From Synechococcus sp. MVIR-18-1 (GTDB lineage: Bacteria; Cyanobacteriota; Cyanobacteriia; PCC-6307; Cyanobiaceae), in assembly GCF_014279835.1 (NCBI RefSeq), contig NZ_CP047942.1, positions 1,612,001-1,676,000 on the forward strand: a DNA stretch of 64,000 bases. Reading direction: 5' to 3'. The notes beneath the pieces are model-generated. The model worked only from the letters and a program-made list of their open reading frames with translations. It did no database searches and was not told the origin of the DNA. Shown one piece after another: positions 27,135-36,376 of the stretch (positions are counted from its first letter, which is position 1; every line of letters starts with the position of its first letter). The translations under genes were made by a program, and so were the position numbers.

Positions 27135-27886
27135 GCGCTGACCCACTCATGCTCAGCGTGGTGATTCCCTGCCTTAATGAGGCGGAGCGTCTTCCACTTC
27201 TCCTCGCTGACCTGCAGCGCTGGCCTCTTCCGATCGAGATCACGGTGGTGGATGGTGGCAGCAACGATCACAGCCATCGCATCAGCGCTCTCGCTGGTGG
27301 ACGCTTCATCACGGAGCATCCACCTGGTCGAGGCAAGCAACTGGCTGCAGGTGCCCAGCACTCCATCCAGCAAAACCAAGGCAAATGGCTCCTTTTTCTC
27401 CATGCTGATAGCCGTCTGCCAAGACACTGGGGCAGCAGCGTGCTGCGTCGGATTCAGCATCCCGATGCACAACGATTCGCATGGTTTTTTGACTTACACA
27501 TTCACCCCAGCACTCCAGCCCGACGCCTGCTGGAAGGGGTGATCGCTCTTCGTAGTCGCTGGTGCCAACAACCCTACGGAGATCAGGGCCTCCTGCTCCA
27601 TAGGTCTCTGTATGAACGCAGTGGTGGATACGCAGCCTTGCCGTTAATGGAGGATCTTGAGTTCGTACAGCGACTTAGCCAACTCACACGCTTACGTCCC
27701 CTTGGCCTGGCGATCACCACCGATGGCCGGCGCTGGCAGCGGGGAGGCGTGCTGCGCCGCAGCCTTGAAAATGCCTGGTTGCGGCATCGCTGGCGACGTG
27801 GGGAATCTCCAGCACGCTTGGCAGCTGAGTACTACGGAAAGCCCTTTTCAACAATTCAATTGGAATACCAAAAACCACAACGGTGA
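27122..27886 (+). CDS. TIGR04283-type family 2 glycosyltransferase
   Basis: This is a 254-residue GT-A glycosyltransferase: LSVVIPCLNEAERLPLLLAD at the N-terminus, ITVVDGGSNDHS, the DXD-like LLFLHADSRLP, and PYGDQGLLLHRSLYE with PLMEDLEFVQRL. With the preceding gene it makes the TIGR04282/TIGR04283 pair linked to arsenosugar biosynthesis. No arsenic methyltransferase or radical-SAM gene of that pathway is in the window, so the substrate remains unproven. Its 3' end overlaps the GNAT gene by 31 bp. Confidence 0.82.
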   Translation: MAAMSADPLMLSVVIPCLNEAERLPLLLADLQRWPLPIEITVVDGGSNDHSHRISALAGGRFITEHPPGRGKQLAAGAQHSIQQNQGKWLLFLHADSRLPRHWGSSVLRRIQHPDAQRFAWFFDLHIHPSTPARRLLEGVIALRSRWCQQPYGDQGLLLHRSLYERSGGYAALPLMEDLEFVQRLSQLTRLRPLGLAITTDGRRWQRGGVLRRSLENAWLRHRWRRGESPARLAAEYYGKPFSTIQLEYQKPQR

Positions 27887-28359
27887 CCATTGGGCTCTAG
27901 GTCCCAACCAAGACGGTCATAAAAGGGCAGCACCCCTGGATCGGCGAACAGCGTGGCGCGCTCCGTTCCCATCTCTGTTAGTGCATCGAGGATGTAATCC
28001 ATCAACTGACGACCAAGCCCAGCACCTTGATACAAGGGGTGAACGGCCACATCCCAAACCGTGGCTTCAAGAACACCATCTCCAGTGCAGCGTGCGAAAC
28101 CCACAAGGCGTGGAATGCGTGGGTCATGGCGCCATAACCCCACCCTGAGCAAGCTGTTATCGAGGGCCTTGCGAACGCGGCGAACTGGCCTGCGACTCCA
28201 CCCCACCGCCTCTAAGAGCTGTTCCAGCTCAACTAAATCCATTGGACGAGACTGGCTGAATACCAGGCTTAGCTTGGTATTGGCCGTTTCACAGATCCGA
28301 GCCTCTTTCCCGTAGGAATGCACCAAAATCTCTTGGGTGAGAGAGGGAGTACTAGTCAC
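27856..28359 (-). CDS. GNAT-family N-acetyltransferase
   Basis: This is a GCN5-related acetyltransferase of about 167 residues. The acetyl-CoA binding motif A is VWDVAVHPLYQGAGLGRQL, followed by RATLFADPGVLPFYDRLGW. This resembles the plastid/cyanobacterial GNAT type. GTG 28359 was chosen because residues before it do not look conserved and a longer frame would run over the hydrolase start; the frame is open to 28428. Substrate unknown. Confidence 0.75.
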   Translation of the reverse strand: MTSTPSLTQEILVHSYGKEARICETANTKLSLVFSQSRPMDLVELEQLLEAVGWSRRPVRRVRKALDNSLLRVGLWRHDPRIPRLVGFARCTGDGVLEATVWDVAVHPLYQGAGLGRQLMDYILDALTEMGTERATLFADPGVLPFYDRLGWDLEPNGHRCGFWYSN

Positions 28360-28395
28360 CCTGTCCTGCGACGATGCCTTAATCCTGACGCACCG

Positions 28396-29142
28396 ATGAC
28401 CTCTGATCTGCTGCTGATCGCCGTACACGGTTGGATGCTCAGCCGCAAGGTTTGGGCACCGTTTGAAGAAAGCTGGACACGCTTAGGCACCTCTATCCCT
28501 TTGTGGTGTCCTGATTTACCAGGATTTGGACTGGAGTCTCGCCCTCCTCAGCTTCGACCAACCTTGGCGTCCTACGGCCAATGGCTTGCGGAGCAGATTC
28601 GAGCTCAAGCCAAGGGCCACCACGTGGTGTTGATGGGTCACTCACTGGGAGGAAGCATTGCCCTGCATGCAGAAACCTATCTACGTCGACAGTGGGATCA
28701 GCCTCTCTCGGGTCTTGTGATGTTGGCGGCAGGAGGTGGGATCTACCAACCCAGACCGTTTCGACGCCTCAGGTTTGGAGGGCAATTGATTCTGAAACTC
28801 CGTCCCACCTCACTTCCAGGGCCCATCGGCCAGTTGGGGCCATTTCAAGCGGAGCAACGCGCGGCACTGGGTCTGCTGGTGAACAGCACCACACGAGGAG
28901 CTGTCAAACAGATTCCAAACCTGGTTGCAGATTTGGAGGCTAAGAACCTGTGGATTAGCGGTGAGCAGGACCGCGTGATGGAACCCGGCTATGTGCAACA
29001 TCTTGCCGAATACAGCGACAAGCACTGCCTAAAAGAACTCAAACAGTGCGGACATCTGGCCATGCAGAGCCATCCCGACCTACTGGCTCAAACGATCCAT
29101 CACTGGCTCATCGATCAAAGCCTGGCGAGTCCTCGCTCCTGA
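28396..29142 (+). CDS. Alpha/beta hydrolase, BioH-like
   Basis: This is a 248-residue alpha/beta hydrolase. From ATG 28396 it starts with LLLIAVHGWMLSRKVW, followed by CPDLPGFG, the nucleophile elbow MGHSLGGSIALH, a lid region, the acid residue region LWISGEQDRVMEPG, and the catalytic His in CGHLAMQSHP. In many cyanobacteria a BioH-like esterase takes part in biotin synthesis, but no bio genes flank it. The 3' end overlaps the ABC transporter gene by 28 bp. Confidence 0.78.
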   Translation: MTSDLLLIAVHGWMLSRKVWAPFEESWTRLGTSIPLWCPDLPGFGLESRPPQLRPTLASYGQWLAEQIRAQAKGHHVVLMGHSLGGSIALHAETYLRRQWDQPLSGLVMLAAGGGIYQPRPFRRLRFGGQLILKLRPTSLPGPIGQLGPFQAEQRAALGLLVNSTTRGAVKQIPNLVADLEAKNLWISGEQDRVMEPGYVQHLAEYSDKHCLKELKQCGHLAMQSHPDLLAQTIHHWLIDQSLASPRS

Positions 29143-30965
29143 AGATCGGCAAGTTCGGCGTACAAACCACCACTGGCACGCAACTGAAGGTGGGTGCCCT
29201 GCTCGATCAGGCTCCCTCGACGAAGCACCAAAATCCTGTCAGCCGCCTCAACGGTGGCAAGCCGGTGGGCAATCACCACTGCCGTGCGCCTGTTGAGGAG
29301 ACGATCTAGGTCCCGCTGCAGGGTGGCTTCCGTAGAAGGGTCCATAAACGCAGTCGCTTCATCCATCACCAGGACCGTTGGGTTGCGAATCGCCACCCTG
29401 GCTACGGCTAGCAGCTGTCTTTCCCCAGAGCTGAGATTCCCTCCCCGCTCTCTCAATGCGGTATCCAAACCTTCAGGCAATCGACCGAGCAGGGGATCAA
29501 GCCCTAAATCACGGCAAACCTCCTGCAGTTTCTGGTCATCGAGGGGCCGATCCAACCGCAAATTGTCGGCCACCGTTCCACTAAAGAGAAAAGTGTCTTG
29601 AAGCACCACACCCAGCTGACGACGCAGCTCTTGCAAAGGCAAGCTGCGGATGTCCTGGCCATCCAGAAGGATTCGTCCACGCTGGGGCTCATACAACCGG
29701 CAGAGGAGCCGAATCACCGTAGTCTTGCCAGATCCGGTGGGTCCAACAAGAGCAACATGCTCACCAGGTGCAATCCGGAAACTGAGATCGCGCAGGATCG
29801 GCTCATCTTTTCGGTAAGCAAAGTCCACGTCTTCAAAAATCACTTCACCACGAGCTTGTGAAGATGAAGCGTTCTGGAGGAGCGTGGGATCAACCGTTGA
29901 TCCACCTGTCGAACCAAAGCTTGAACCGCTGGCAGCACCATGGTCAACAATCTCGAGAGGCTCCTCCAGGAGCTCGCCAATCCGTTCCACAGCAGTGAGT
30001 CCTCCTTGGATCTGGGTAAACCGCTCAGCCATTTGGCGAAGGGGGTCAAACAGGCGCTGTGAGTAGAGGATGAAGGTTGTGAGCGTGCCAAGGCCCATCG
30101 CTCCTGATGTGACCATCCATCCGCCAAGCGCAAGAACGAGGGCAACGGCACCTAACGACACCCACTCCAAAAAGGCAGAGATGCTGCTGTCAAAAAAAAT
30201 CGTGCCATTCACTGCACTTCGATACGCCAAACCGGTTCTCTGAAACCGATCTCCGTTGACGGCTTCACGGCGAAACATCTGCACAACCTCAAGACCTTGG
30301 AGGTTCTCCTGAAAATCAGCGTTAAGTTGAGAAAGCTCCTCTCTCACACGATAGTTGGCCTTTCGATAGCGCCTCTGAAGCCAAACAATCACGAAGGTGA
30401 CAGGCAGTTGGGTCACGAGCAACAACAAACCCAAACGCCACTCGATCAGCAGCATCGAAACCGCAATCACCAGCAAGCTGACGAGATCTCCGAGCACACC
30501 AACGGCACCGCTTCCAAACACCTCGGCTAATGCATCCACATCGCTGGTGAGGCGAGTCAGCAGCTTGCCCACGGGCATGCGGTCATGAAACCGCAGAGAC
30601 AAACTCATCGCATGGGCAAACAAATCCTTGCGGATGCGAGCGGTGAGCCGCTGGCCGACGGCTTGAATATTGAACGACTGAACTCCCTGAAGAGCCAAGC
30701 GAACCAGAACCGATCCCAACAACATCAGGATGATCAGTCGGATCGCAACCGTGCTGTCGAGACCCTGAAAAAGAGGAATCACCGACTCGTTGGCGGCCCC
30801 TCCAACACGGCGCAAAACGGCAATCGCCTGCCCAACCAACAGCGGCTGAATCGCGCCGGCAACAGCCACTGGAATGAGCAGCACCAACGTGAGCGTGAGT
30901 CGTCGTCGATCTCGACCTAAGTAACGACCAAGCCGCTTAACCCGCTGAAAATCGGAACCAGCCAT
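29115..30965 (-). CDS. ABC exporter, fused membrane and ATPase domains
   Basis: This is a 616-residue half-transporter of the MsbA/multidrug type that would act as a homodimer in the inner membrane. Six membrane helices lie in the first 320 residues. The nucleotide-binding domain has Walker A LVGPTGSGKTTVIRLLC, signature LSSGERQLLAVARVA, Walker B VLVMDEATAFMD and the H-loop VVIAHRLATV. Substrate cannot be inferred. Its start codon overlaps the hisG stop, so they are probably co-transcribed. Confidence 0.92.
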   Translation of the reverse strand: MAGSDFQRVKRLGRYLGRDRRRLTLTLVLLIPVAVAGAIQPLLVGQAIAVLRRVGGAANESVIPLFQGLDSTVAIRLIILMLLGSVLVRLALQGVQSFNIQAVGQRLTARIRKDLFAHAMSLSLRFHDRMPVGKLLTRLTSDVDALAEVFGSGAVGVLGDLVSLLVIAVSMLLIEWRLGLLLLVTQLPVTFVIVWLQRRYRKANYRVREELSQLNADFQENLQGLEVVQMFRREAVNGDRFQRTGLAYRSAVNGTIFFDSSISAFLEWVSLGAVALVLALGGWMVTSGAMGLGTLTTFILYSQRLFDPLRQMAERFTQIQGGLTAVERIGELLEEPLEIVDHGAASGSSFGSTGGSTVDPTLLQNASSSQARGEVIFEDVDFAYRKDEPILRDLSFRIAPGEHVALVGPTGSGKTTVIRLLCRLYEPQRGRILLDGQDIRSLPLQELRRQLGVVLQDTFLFSGTVADNLRLDRPLDDQKLQEVCRDLGLDPLLGRLPEGLDTALRERGGNLSSGERQLLAVARVAIRNPTVLVMDEATAFMDPSTEATLQRDLDRLLNRRTAVVIAHRLATVEAADRILVLRRGSLIEQGTHLQLRASGGLYAELADLQERGLARL

Positions 30966-31618
30966 CAGCTGGTCACCTTGGACACTGGTGTTGTAGATCG
31001 CATCGCCTCAACGATCTGGCGCAGATCGCCTTGATCAAGGCGCAATGACAGGGGGTGGCCCACCAAACGAGCCGTCGTAAGGAAAAGATCTTCGATTGCA
31101 ACTAACCCGTTATCGCGGAGCGTCCTGCCCGTAGCCACCAAATCAACAATCGCTTCAGCGATCCCGGTAATCGGACCTAGCTCCACCGAACCCGTGAGGT
31201 GGACAAGTTCCACAGGCAAATCGATGGCATCGAAGTAGTCGCGTGCACAGCGGGTGAATTTGCTTGCCACTCGGCAATGGGGAGGAAGATCCGTCGCCCG
31301 CTGATATCCACTGCTGGCCTTCACAGCCACTGCCATACGGCACCCTCCAAAGCCCAGGTCAACCAATTGCGCGACAGGCATCTGGTGCTCCCGCAAAACG
31401 TCGTACCCAACCACTCCAAGTTGAGCTTGCCCATAGGCCACGTAGACAGGAACATCTCCGTTCCTCACAAGCAAAGCTCTGGCTCGACCACATGCAGATG
31501 GAACCATCAGTTGCCTGTTATCGGGGTCGAGAACTGCAGAAAAGTCGAGCCCGGCCGCCGCAAATCGGGCCACTGAATCTTTCAGAAGTGCTCCCTTGGC
31601 TAGGGCAACAGTGATCAT
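30965..31618 (-). CDS. hisG: ATP phosphoribosyltransferase, short form
   Basis: This is the first enzyme of histidine synthesis, joining ATP and PRPP. The 217-residue length shows the short form (HisGS), which lacks the C-terminal regulatory domain and needs the HisZ subunit. Motifs are [14 protein letters not shown] at the start, [18 protein letters not shown] and the PRPP-binding [18 protein letters not shown]. It is 29 bp from the divergent metallo-beta-lactamase gene. hisIE lies in the same window but far away. Confidence 0.95.
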   Translation of the reverse strand: MITVALAKGALLKDSVARFAAAGLDFSAVLDPDNRQLMVPSACGRARALLVRNGDVPVYVAYGQAQLGVVGYDVLREHQMPVAQLVDLGFGGCRMAVAVKASSGYQRATDLPPHCRVASKFTRCARDYFDAIDLPVELVHLTGSVELGPITGIAEAIVDLVATGRTLRDNGLVAIEDLFLTTARLVGHPLSLRLDQGDLRQIVEAMRSTTPVSKVTS

Positions 31619-31647
31619 GGAATCAAGCGTTGAGCAGAACTTTAACG

Positions 31648-32412
31648 ATGGCGATGGCCTCCACGATTGATGGCATCCACCCAGTAGCCGTCCTCAGCGA
31701 CAACATCGTCTGGGTTTGGGTGCATGGCAATCAGGCCATCGTCATCGATCCTGCCGTCTCTGAACCCATCATCGACTGGCTCGACACGCGTGGGCTGCAG
31801 CTCGTCGCAGTGCTTCAGACCCATCACCACTCCGACCATATCGGCGGCACCCCTGGACTTCTTCAACGCTGGTCATCAGCTGAAGTCGTGGCCGCTGCGG
31901 ACGACCTAGAGCGCATCCCATTTCAAACGCTGTCCGTCCACGACGGTGACGCCATTGAGCTCCTGGGCAGGCCCGTAAGGGTTATGGATGTGCATGCCCA
32001 TACCCGAGCTCACATTGCTTACTGGTTGCCAGAGGGAGCGTCCTCAACCTCTCAGACCAGTGCGTTGTTCTGCGGCGACACCATGTTCAGCGGCGGATGT
32101 GGACGGCTCTTTGAGGGAACCCCTGCAGACATGCACCGCGCTCTGCAAAGGCTGGGGTCCCTGCCCCCAGACACCTTGGTCTGCTGCGCTCACGAATACA
32201 CCGAGGGAAATCTTCGCTGGGCCGCGCAACAGGTGCCTAACGATGCCCTCATCACAAACCGACTGCAGGAGGTTCAGGCGAAACGTCGGTCAGGTTCCCT
32301 AACCCTTCCCAGCAGCATTGCCGAGGAGTGGCGCTCCAATTTGTTCTTACGGGCGACCAGCGCCGAACAATTGGGACGTCTGCGTCAACACAAAGACAAT
32401 TGGAGAGGTTGA
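31648..32412 (+). CDS. gloB: Glyoxalase II-like metallo-beta-lactamase hydrolase
   Basis: This is a hydroxyacylglutathione hydrolase, releasing D-lactate from S-lactoylglutathione. The binuclear metal motif [10 protein letters not shown] is near residue 61, with further ligands in [31 protein letters not shown] and [14 protein letters not shown]. The C-terminal HAGH domain ends [23 protein letters not shown] 31648 was chosen over an upstream TTG at 31630. It fits with glutathione reductase at about 22 kb but is not linked to it. Confidence 0.9.
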   Translation: MAMASTIDGIHPVAVLSDNIVWVWVHGNQAIVIDPAVSEPIIDWLDTRGLQLVAVLQTHHHSDHIGGTPGLLQRWSSAEVVAAADDLERIPFQTLSVHDGDAIELLGRPVRVMDVHAHTRAHIAYWLPEGASSTSQTSALFCGDTMFSGGCGRLFEGTPADMHRALQRLGSLPPDTLVCCAHEYTEGNLRWAAQQVPNDALITNRLQEVQAKRRSGSLTLPSSIAEEWRSNLFLRATSAEQLGRLRQHKDNWRG

Positions 32413-32417
32413 TCACA

Positions 32418-33494
32418 TCAATTCAAAACTTGAAGTGATAGGCACTGAGGATGGAGCAGAACCTCACTGTTTTGTTGCAAAGAAAGCTTGCAGCGCAATC
32501 CCCTCTGATGGTCTTCAGCAAGAGGCCTGATGAGCCGCAACTGCTGATCTCCAATCTGAATGCGATACAGCCAGGAGCGACCCAAAAACTCCCGCCCCAT
32601 CACATAGGCATCTCCTGCAGGATCAGGAGCCAAATCGATCAATGCCGGATCAACTAAAACGGTGGCGTCATCAGGAAGCGCCATAGACCGCTGCCCTTCT
32701 GGAATCTCCAGATCACCAAGCAAACAACGGCACAACGACGTGGATCCGTCCCTCCAAACCGGAAGCACATTGCGTTGAAGCACAAACCGGCCCACAAAGG
32801 GTGTTGCCGGGACTTCCACGAGCTCACGGGGAGTAGCGCATTGATGAAGTTGACCGTCACGAAGAATGGCAACCCGCCCGCAGATAGCAAGGGCCTCCTC
32901 CGGGTCGTGGGTCACCAACAAACCGCTGGCCCCGCACGCACTGAGCACTCCGGGTAGCTCACTGCGCAAGCGCAAACGCACTTCAACATCAAGGTTGGAG
33001 AAGGGTTCGTCCAGCAACAAAACAGAGGGCGCAGGCGCGAGAGCCCTTGCGAGAGCCAAACGCTGACGTTGCCCCCCCGATAATTCATGCGGGTAGCGTC
33101 CTTTGAGATCGGTCAGCCCCAAAAGTTCGAGCAACCATGAGGCACGGCTGGTGTCCTGTCCACGACGAAGGCCAAAGCATGTGTTCTCCCAAGCGTTGAG
33201 ATGGGGAAAGAGGGCGTAGTCCTGAAAGACCATGCCCACGCCACGGCGCTCTGGAGCGAGGCGCAAGCGCGACGACGCGACGTCATTCCCATGCAGTCGA
33301 ACCACGCCCTTGCTGGGATGTTCAAAACCAGCGATCAAACGCAAAAGCGTGGTTTTTCCGCAGCCTGATGGCCCCAGCAAACCCACAAGCTCACCCGTCT
33401 TCAACTGAAGATTGATGTCTTTCAAAATCCAAGCTTCATCTGCACCGCCGTAGCGGTGCCAGAGACCCTCAAGCTCAACCGGCCACGACTCCAT
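32418..33494 (-). CDS. ABC transporter ATP-binding protein, FutC/FbpC-like
   Basis: This is an importer ATPase of about 358 residues. The Walker A is LLGPSGCGKTTLLRL, Q-loop VFQDYALFPHLN, signature ELSGGQRQRLALARAL, Walker B VLLLDEPFSNLD and H-loop LLVTHDPEEAL. After residue 230 there is a TOBE-type regulatory domain. The domain order and ERRGVGMVFQ resemble ferric-iron ATPases (FutC). No permease or binding protein is adjacent. ATG 33494 was chosen; a longer frame to 33569 would run into the divergent ridA gene. Confidence 0.82.
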   Translation of the reverse strand: MESWPVELEGLWHRYGGADEAWILKDINLQLKTGELVGLLGPSGCGKTTLLRLIAGFEHPSKGVVRLHGNDVASSRLRLAPERRGVGMVFQDYALFPHLNAWENTCFGLRRGQDTSRASWLLELLGLTDLKGRYPHELSGGQRQRLALARALAPAPSVLLLDEPFSNLDVEVRLRLRSELPGVLSACGASGLLVTHDPEEALAICGRVAILRDGQLHQCATPRELVEVPATPFVGRFVLQRNVLPVWRDGSTSLCRCLLGDLEIPEGQRSMALPDDATVLVDPALIDLAPDPAGDAYVMGREFLGRSWLYRIQIGDQQLRLIRPLAEDHQRGLRCKLSLQQNSEVLLHPQCLSLQVLN

Positions 33495-33537
33495 CAACAC
33501 GGAACGCGAAAATGAGATTTCATTCTGAGCCGTAACC

Positions 33538-33936
33538 ATGTCATCCACCCCACTTAAGGCTGTCATCACCCAAGAGGCACCAGCTCCAGTGGGGCCTTAC
33601 AACCAGGCTGTGATCGCCGGTGGTTGGCTGTATTGCTCCGGACAAATTCCGCTTGATCCTGCAACTGGAGCGATGGTGGGAGACGGAAATGTGGAGGCTG
33701 AGACCCGCCAAGTGCTGAGAAACTTAAAAGCTGTACTTCAAGAGGCCGGCACCGACCCCTCAAAAGTCGTTCGCACCACAGTATTTCTGGTGGATCTTGG
33801 TGATTTTCAAGCCGTCAATGCCATTTATGCCGAGGTATTTGGTGATGGAGTTAGCCCTGCCAGAGCTTGCGTGCAGGTTGCAGCATTGCCAAAAGGCTCA
33901 AAAGTAGAAATTGATTGCATTGCCTGGTTGAACTGA
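33538..33936 (+). CDS. ridA: RidA-family enamine/imine deaminase
   Basis: RidA hydrolyses reactive 2-aminoacrylate-type enamines made by PLP enzymes. The 132-residue product carries the family block PVGPYNQAVIAGGWLYCSGQ near the N-terminus and the C-terminal signature ARACVQVAALPKGSKVEID, including the substrate-binding Arg. The start is 43 bp from the divergent ABC gene, so the promoters overlap. Confidence 0.93.
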   Translation: MSSTPLKAVITQEAPAPVGPYNQAVIAGGWLYCSGQIPLDPATGAMVGDGNVEAETRQVLRNLKAVLQEAGTDPSKVVRTTVFLVDLGDFQAVNAIYAEVFGDGVSPARACVQVAALPKGSKVEIDCIAWLN

Positions 33937-33991
33937 GCATGGAATGGGCTCTCCACAAGAGGGGGGGCCCACGGTTTCTTAGGTTGAGACG

Positions 33992-34231
33992 ATGCTGAGA
34001 GACCCCATGGCCCAAGCCAAGCTGACCATTGGCGAACTCGAAGCGGGCTACCCCCTGTACTGCAAAGCCCTCCGGAGACTTCTCAAAGAGGGGCGAAGCA
34101 TTAAGGACATTGAACGAACCGTGTGCTGGGGGCACCTGGAAACACTGAATCGCTGCCTTCCAGGTCGCTACAAAGCACCGTCCTATTTGTTGGCATTGAT
34201 TCGGCGGGATCTGGATCAACCCAAGCACTGA
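33992..34231 (+). CDS. Small conserved hypothetical protein
   Basis: This is a 79-residue (ATG 33992) or 74-residue (ATG 34007) protein, basic and probably helical: LTIGELEAGYPLYCKALRRL, then EGRSIKDIERTVCWGHLETL and a C-terminal YKAPSYLLALIRRDL. I recognise no family. It lies 4 bp from the stop of the convergent cbbX gene. Similar small proteins may occur in marine picocyanobacteria, but I cannot confirm this. Confidence 0.55.
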   Translation: MLRDPMAQAKLTIGELEAGYPLYCKALRRLLKEGRSIKDIERTVCWGHLETLNRCLPGRYKAPSYLLALIRRDLDQPKH

Positions 34232-34235
34232 CGGC

Positions 34236-35162
34236 TCAAGGAGAACCCGAAATCTTTGTCAAGGGCTGAGAAGGATCGCGACCCTCAATTTCACCCTGGA
34301 ACACGCGACTTGCAAAAACATCTTCTGCTTCGATGGTGGTCAGATCATCACGACTAAGAGATTGATCGAGGCGAGAAAATAACCGATTCGCTTGACGAAG
34401 CCTCAGACGATCAAGGGCATTCCGAATGGAACGAGCATTCGCAAAGTGTGGCAACTGACATCTCCTCTTGATGTAAAGGCTGAAGGCATCATGCGCTGAT
34501 TCGCTGAAGTGGTAATCCTGCTGAGTGAGCAACAACAGGGCAATCGCCATGAGCTCATCTTCGCTGTAATCAGGAAAGTCGATGTGATGAGCCACTCGCG
34601 AGGAAAGCCCCGAATTGGATTGGTAAAAACTGGCCATACGATCCTTATAACCAGCAAAAATCACCACAAAGTCTGATCGCTGATTCTCCATATCTTGCAA
34701 GAGTATTTCAATCGCTTCGGCCCCATAGTCACGTTCGTTATCAGACTTATAGAGATAATAGGCTTCATCAATGAATAGAACACCACCCAGAGAACGCTTG
34801 ATCATCTCACGCGTTTTAGGAGCAGTATGACCAACATATTGACCCACGAGATCATCTCGAGTCACGGTGACAACATGTCCCTTTCGCAAATAGCCAAGCC
34901 GATAAAGAATTTGCGAAATTCGTTTAGCGACCGTGGTCTTCCCCGTCCCTGGTCTTCCAGTAAACGACATATGTAGTCCGGGAGCAGTGCTTTGCAAATC
35001 CAACTGTTGACGGGCACGATCCACCAAAAGCAAAGCCGCGATTTCACGAATGCGCGTCTTCACTGGCAGCAAACCAATGAGCTCCTGGTCAAGCTGGTCA
35101 AGAACCTCCGCAACGCCTGACTCGGCATAAGCAGCCGCCAGATCAACAGAAGAGGGCATCAA
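34236..35162 (-). CDS. cbbX: CbbX Rubisco activase (AAA+)
   Basis: CbbX is a red-type Rubisco activase that removes inhibitory sugar phosphates from Rubisco; alpha-cyanobacteria carry a homologue near the carboxysome genes. The 308-residue protein has Walker [18 protein letters not shown] near residue 70, the pore-loop region [14 protein letters not shown], Walker [13 protein letters not shown], sensor [11 protein letters not shown] and an arginine-finger region FARNARSIR-like ([11 protein letters not shown]). It begins inside the 3' end of acRAF, overlapping by 20 bp. Function for form IA Rubisco in cyanobacteria is inferred from the family. Confidence 0.93.
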   Translation of the reverse strand: MMPSSVDLAAAYAESGVAEVLDQLDQELIGLLPVKTRIREIAALLLVDRARQQLDLQSTAPGLHMSFTGRPGTGKTTVAKRISQILYRLGYLRKGHVVTVTRDDLVGQYVGHTAPKTREMIKRSLGGVLFIDEAYYLYKSDNERDYGAEAIEILLQDMENQRSDFVVIFAGYKDRMASFYQSNSGLSSRVAHHIDFPDYSEDELMAIALLLLTQQDYHFSESAHDAFSLYIKRRCQLPHFANARSIRNALDRLRLRQANRLFSRLDQSLSRDDLTTIEAEDVFASRVFQGEIEGRDPSQPLTKISGSP

Positions 35163-35394
35163 TCTCTAAAGCGAAGCTACGATCATCATCGCTGAGCTGA
35201 CTATCATCGCCCTCAGCCTCTGGGCGCAGAGTGATGTTCACATAGGTTCGGCCAAAACTAATATCAGGAAATCTCTGTTTCGCTTCGCTGAAATCGCCGA
35301 GACGATCAAGAAAATCACGTGTGTCACTGTAGCTTTCAAACTCAAATCGGCGCTCGAGGCAAACTGGCCTTTTGCGCTCATGCCATTGGTCCAT
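35143..35394 (-). CDS. Alpha-carboxysome Rubisco assembly factor (PCD-like)
   Basis: This 83-residue protein has the pterin-4a-carbinolamine-dehydratase-like fold known as acRAF, which helps Rubisco folding in alpha-carboxysome organisms. Seen motifs are [34 protein letters not shown] and [12 protein letters not shown]. The catalytic dehydratase motif (E-H-H-P) is absent: [11 protein letters not shown] stands in its place, as expected for a chaperone-like paralogue. It overlaps cbbX by 20 bp, and both face left. Upstream lies an AT-rich region that should carry its promoter. Confidence 0.87.
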   Translation of the reverse strand: MDQWHERKRPVCLERRFEFESYSDTRDFLDRLGDFSEAKQRFPDISFGRTYVNITLRPEAEGDDSQLSDDDRSFALEIDALFC

Positions 35395-35774
35395 AAGACA
35401 ATCCCTTCATCACCTACAAACCTAGTAGAGAGCGGTCCGATAACCTAACAAATAAATCTTAAAGTTCAACCGACACTCAAAGAGAAAACCAAACGGCTCA
35501 TCGAACAGAAAAACTGCATAACACAGAAAACAAGAGGAAGACAGGATAAAAATAAACAATCAATCAGAGTTCAAGCACAGTGGCCAGAAAAAAGACAAAC
35601 ACACGGCGCAAGAGAGATGACTATGAAAATCACACCTCACTGCAAAAAAGCAGAATAATCCAACAGCTTGCAAACTTAAAATAGATACACAGCAACGACA
35701 ATTATGATACAGAATATAAGACACAAGCAAACAGAATTGATGTTGTCAAACCATAAGGTTGTAAAAAATTGGAA
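35395..35774. other. AT-rich divergent intergenic region
   Basis: This 380-bp stretch separates leftward acRAF from a rightward small gene. It is strikingly A-rich on the plus strand, with few T and many short AAA and ACA runs. I find no open frame beyond about 13 codons, no tRNA and no convincing hairpin. It should hold two divergent promoters. Long purine-biased strands like this can also hide a small RNA, for which I have no direct evidence. Confidence 0.5.
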
Positions 35775-36065
35775 ATGGAAAACTTAGAAGCATTTCGACA
35801 AGCACTCGAGAATCGTCATCGAAAAAACGATGCAAGTCAAGCAATCAATTTAGTAGCCATCAACCTTACAAAGGCAAAATCAGAGTTAAGCCATGCAACC
35901 ACATCTCTTGCTGAGCTGATGGATATTGCAGATGAGCAAAACTGTAAATCATGCCTTGTATTTCTTGCGGAACTCAGAGCAACAGCAATTTCTGCCTACA
36001 ACACGATTAATTCAGCAGAAAAAGAACTACAAAACAGAGGCGGCTGTCAGAGCAGCGGAACCTAA
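35775..36065 (+). CDS. Hypothetical protein, helical
   Basis: This 96-residue, mainly helical protein begins at ATG 35775 (a TTG at 35769 would add two residues). The sequence is rich in Ala, Glu, Asn and Leu, with one motif EQNCKSCLVFLAEL giving a CxxC pair (CKSC), and ends with GGCQSS. I recognise no family. The CxxC could be redox-active or metal-binding, which would suit the redox genes that follow, but that is speculation. GC content is lower than in the flanking carbon-fixation genes. Confidence 0.5.
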   Translation: MENLEAFRQALENRHRKNDASQAINLVAINLTKAKSELSHATTSLAELMDIADEQNCKSCLVFLAELRATAISAYNTINSAEKELQNRGGCQSSGT

Positions 36066-36092
36066 GCAAAACCAAGGAAAGGAAACAAATCC

Positions 36093-36281
36093 ATGAAAGA
36101 AAAACACATCAGTCTTCTTGAATCATTCATTGAGACCATTGAGTCAAGCAGAATCAATCGGGAGCGCTGGCTTAAAAAGGTTGGACAGAACGGGCTTGAA
36201 CAAACGCTCGGAGAATACAATGAGTCCATACAAATTAATCCAATAGAAGTATCGTATGATCACAAAACAAGAATGCAATGA
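36093..36281 (+). CDS. Small hypothetical protein
   Basis: This 62-residue product starts at ATG 36093, preceded by an AGGAAAGG stretch about 9 nt upstream that can serve as ribosome-binding site. It is polar and helical (HISLLESFIETIESSRINRE), with no membrane segment or cysteine. It follows the previous gene by 27 bp on the same strand and may be co-transcribed. No family recognised. Confidence 0.45.
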   Translation: MKEKHISLLESFIETIESSRINRERWLKKVGQNGLEQTLGEYNESIQINPIEVSYDHKTRMQ

Positions 36282-36376
36282 ACCTGTAAAATCATAAGAA
36301 TAAACAGCAAACAACATTCAATCGCACAAATCGGGAAGACAAAAACATTGAGAATAGATGCGTCAACGATAACGTC

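Noticed and set aside
36093-36281. Toxin-antitoxin pair with 35775-36065
   Set aside because: Size and spacing are suggestive, but neither protein shows a known toxin or antitoxin fold, and the genes do not overlap.
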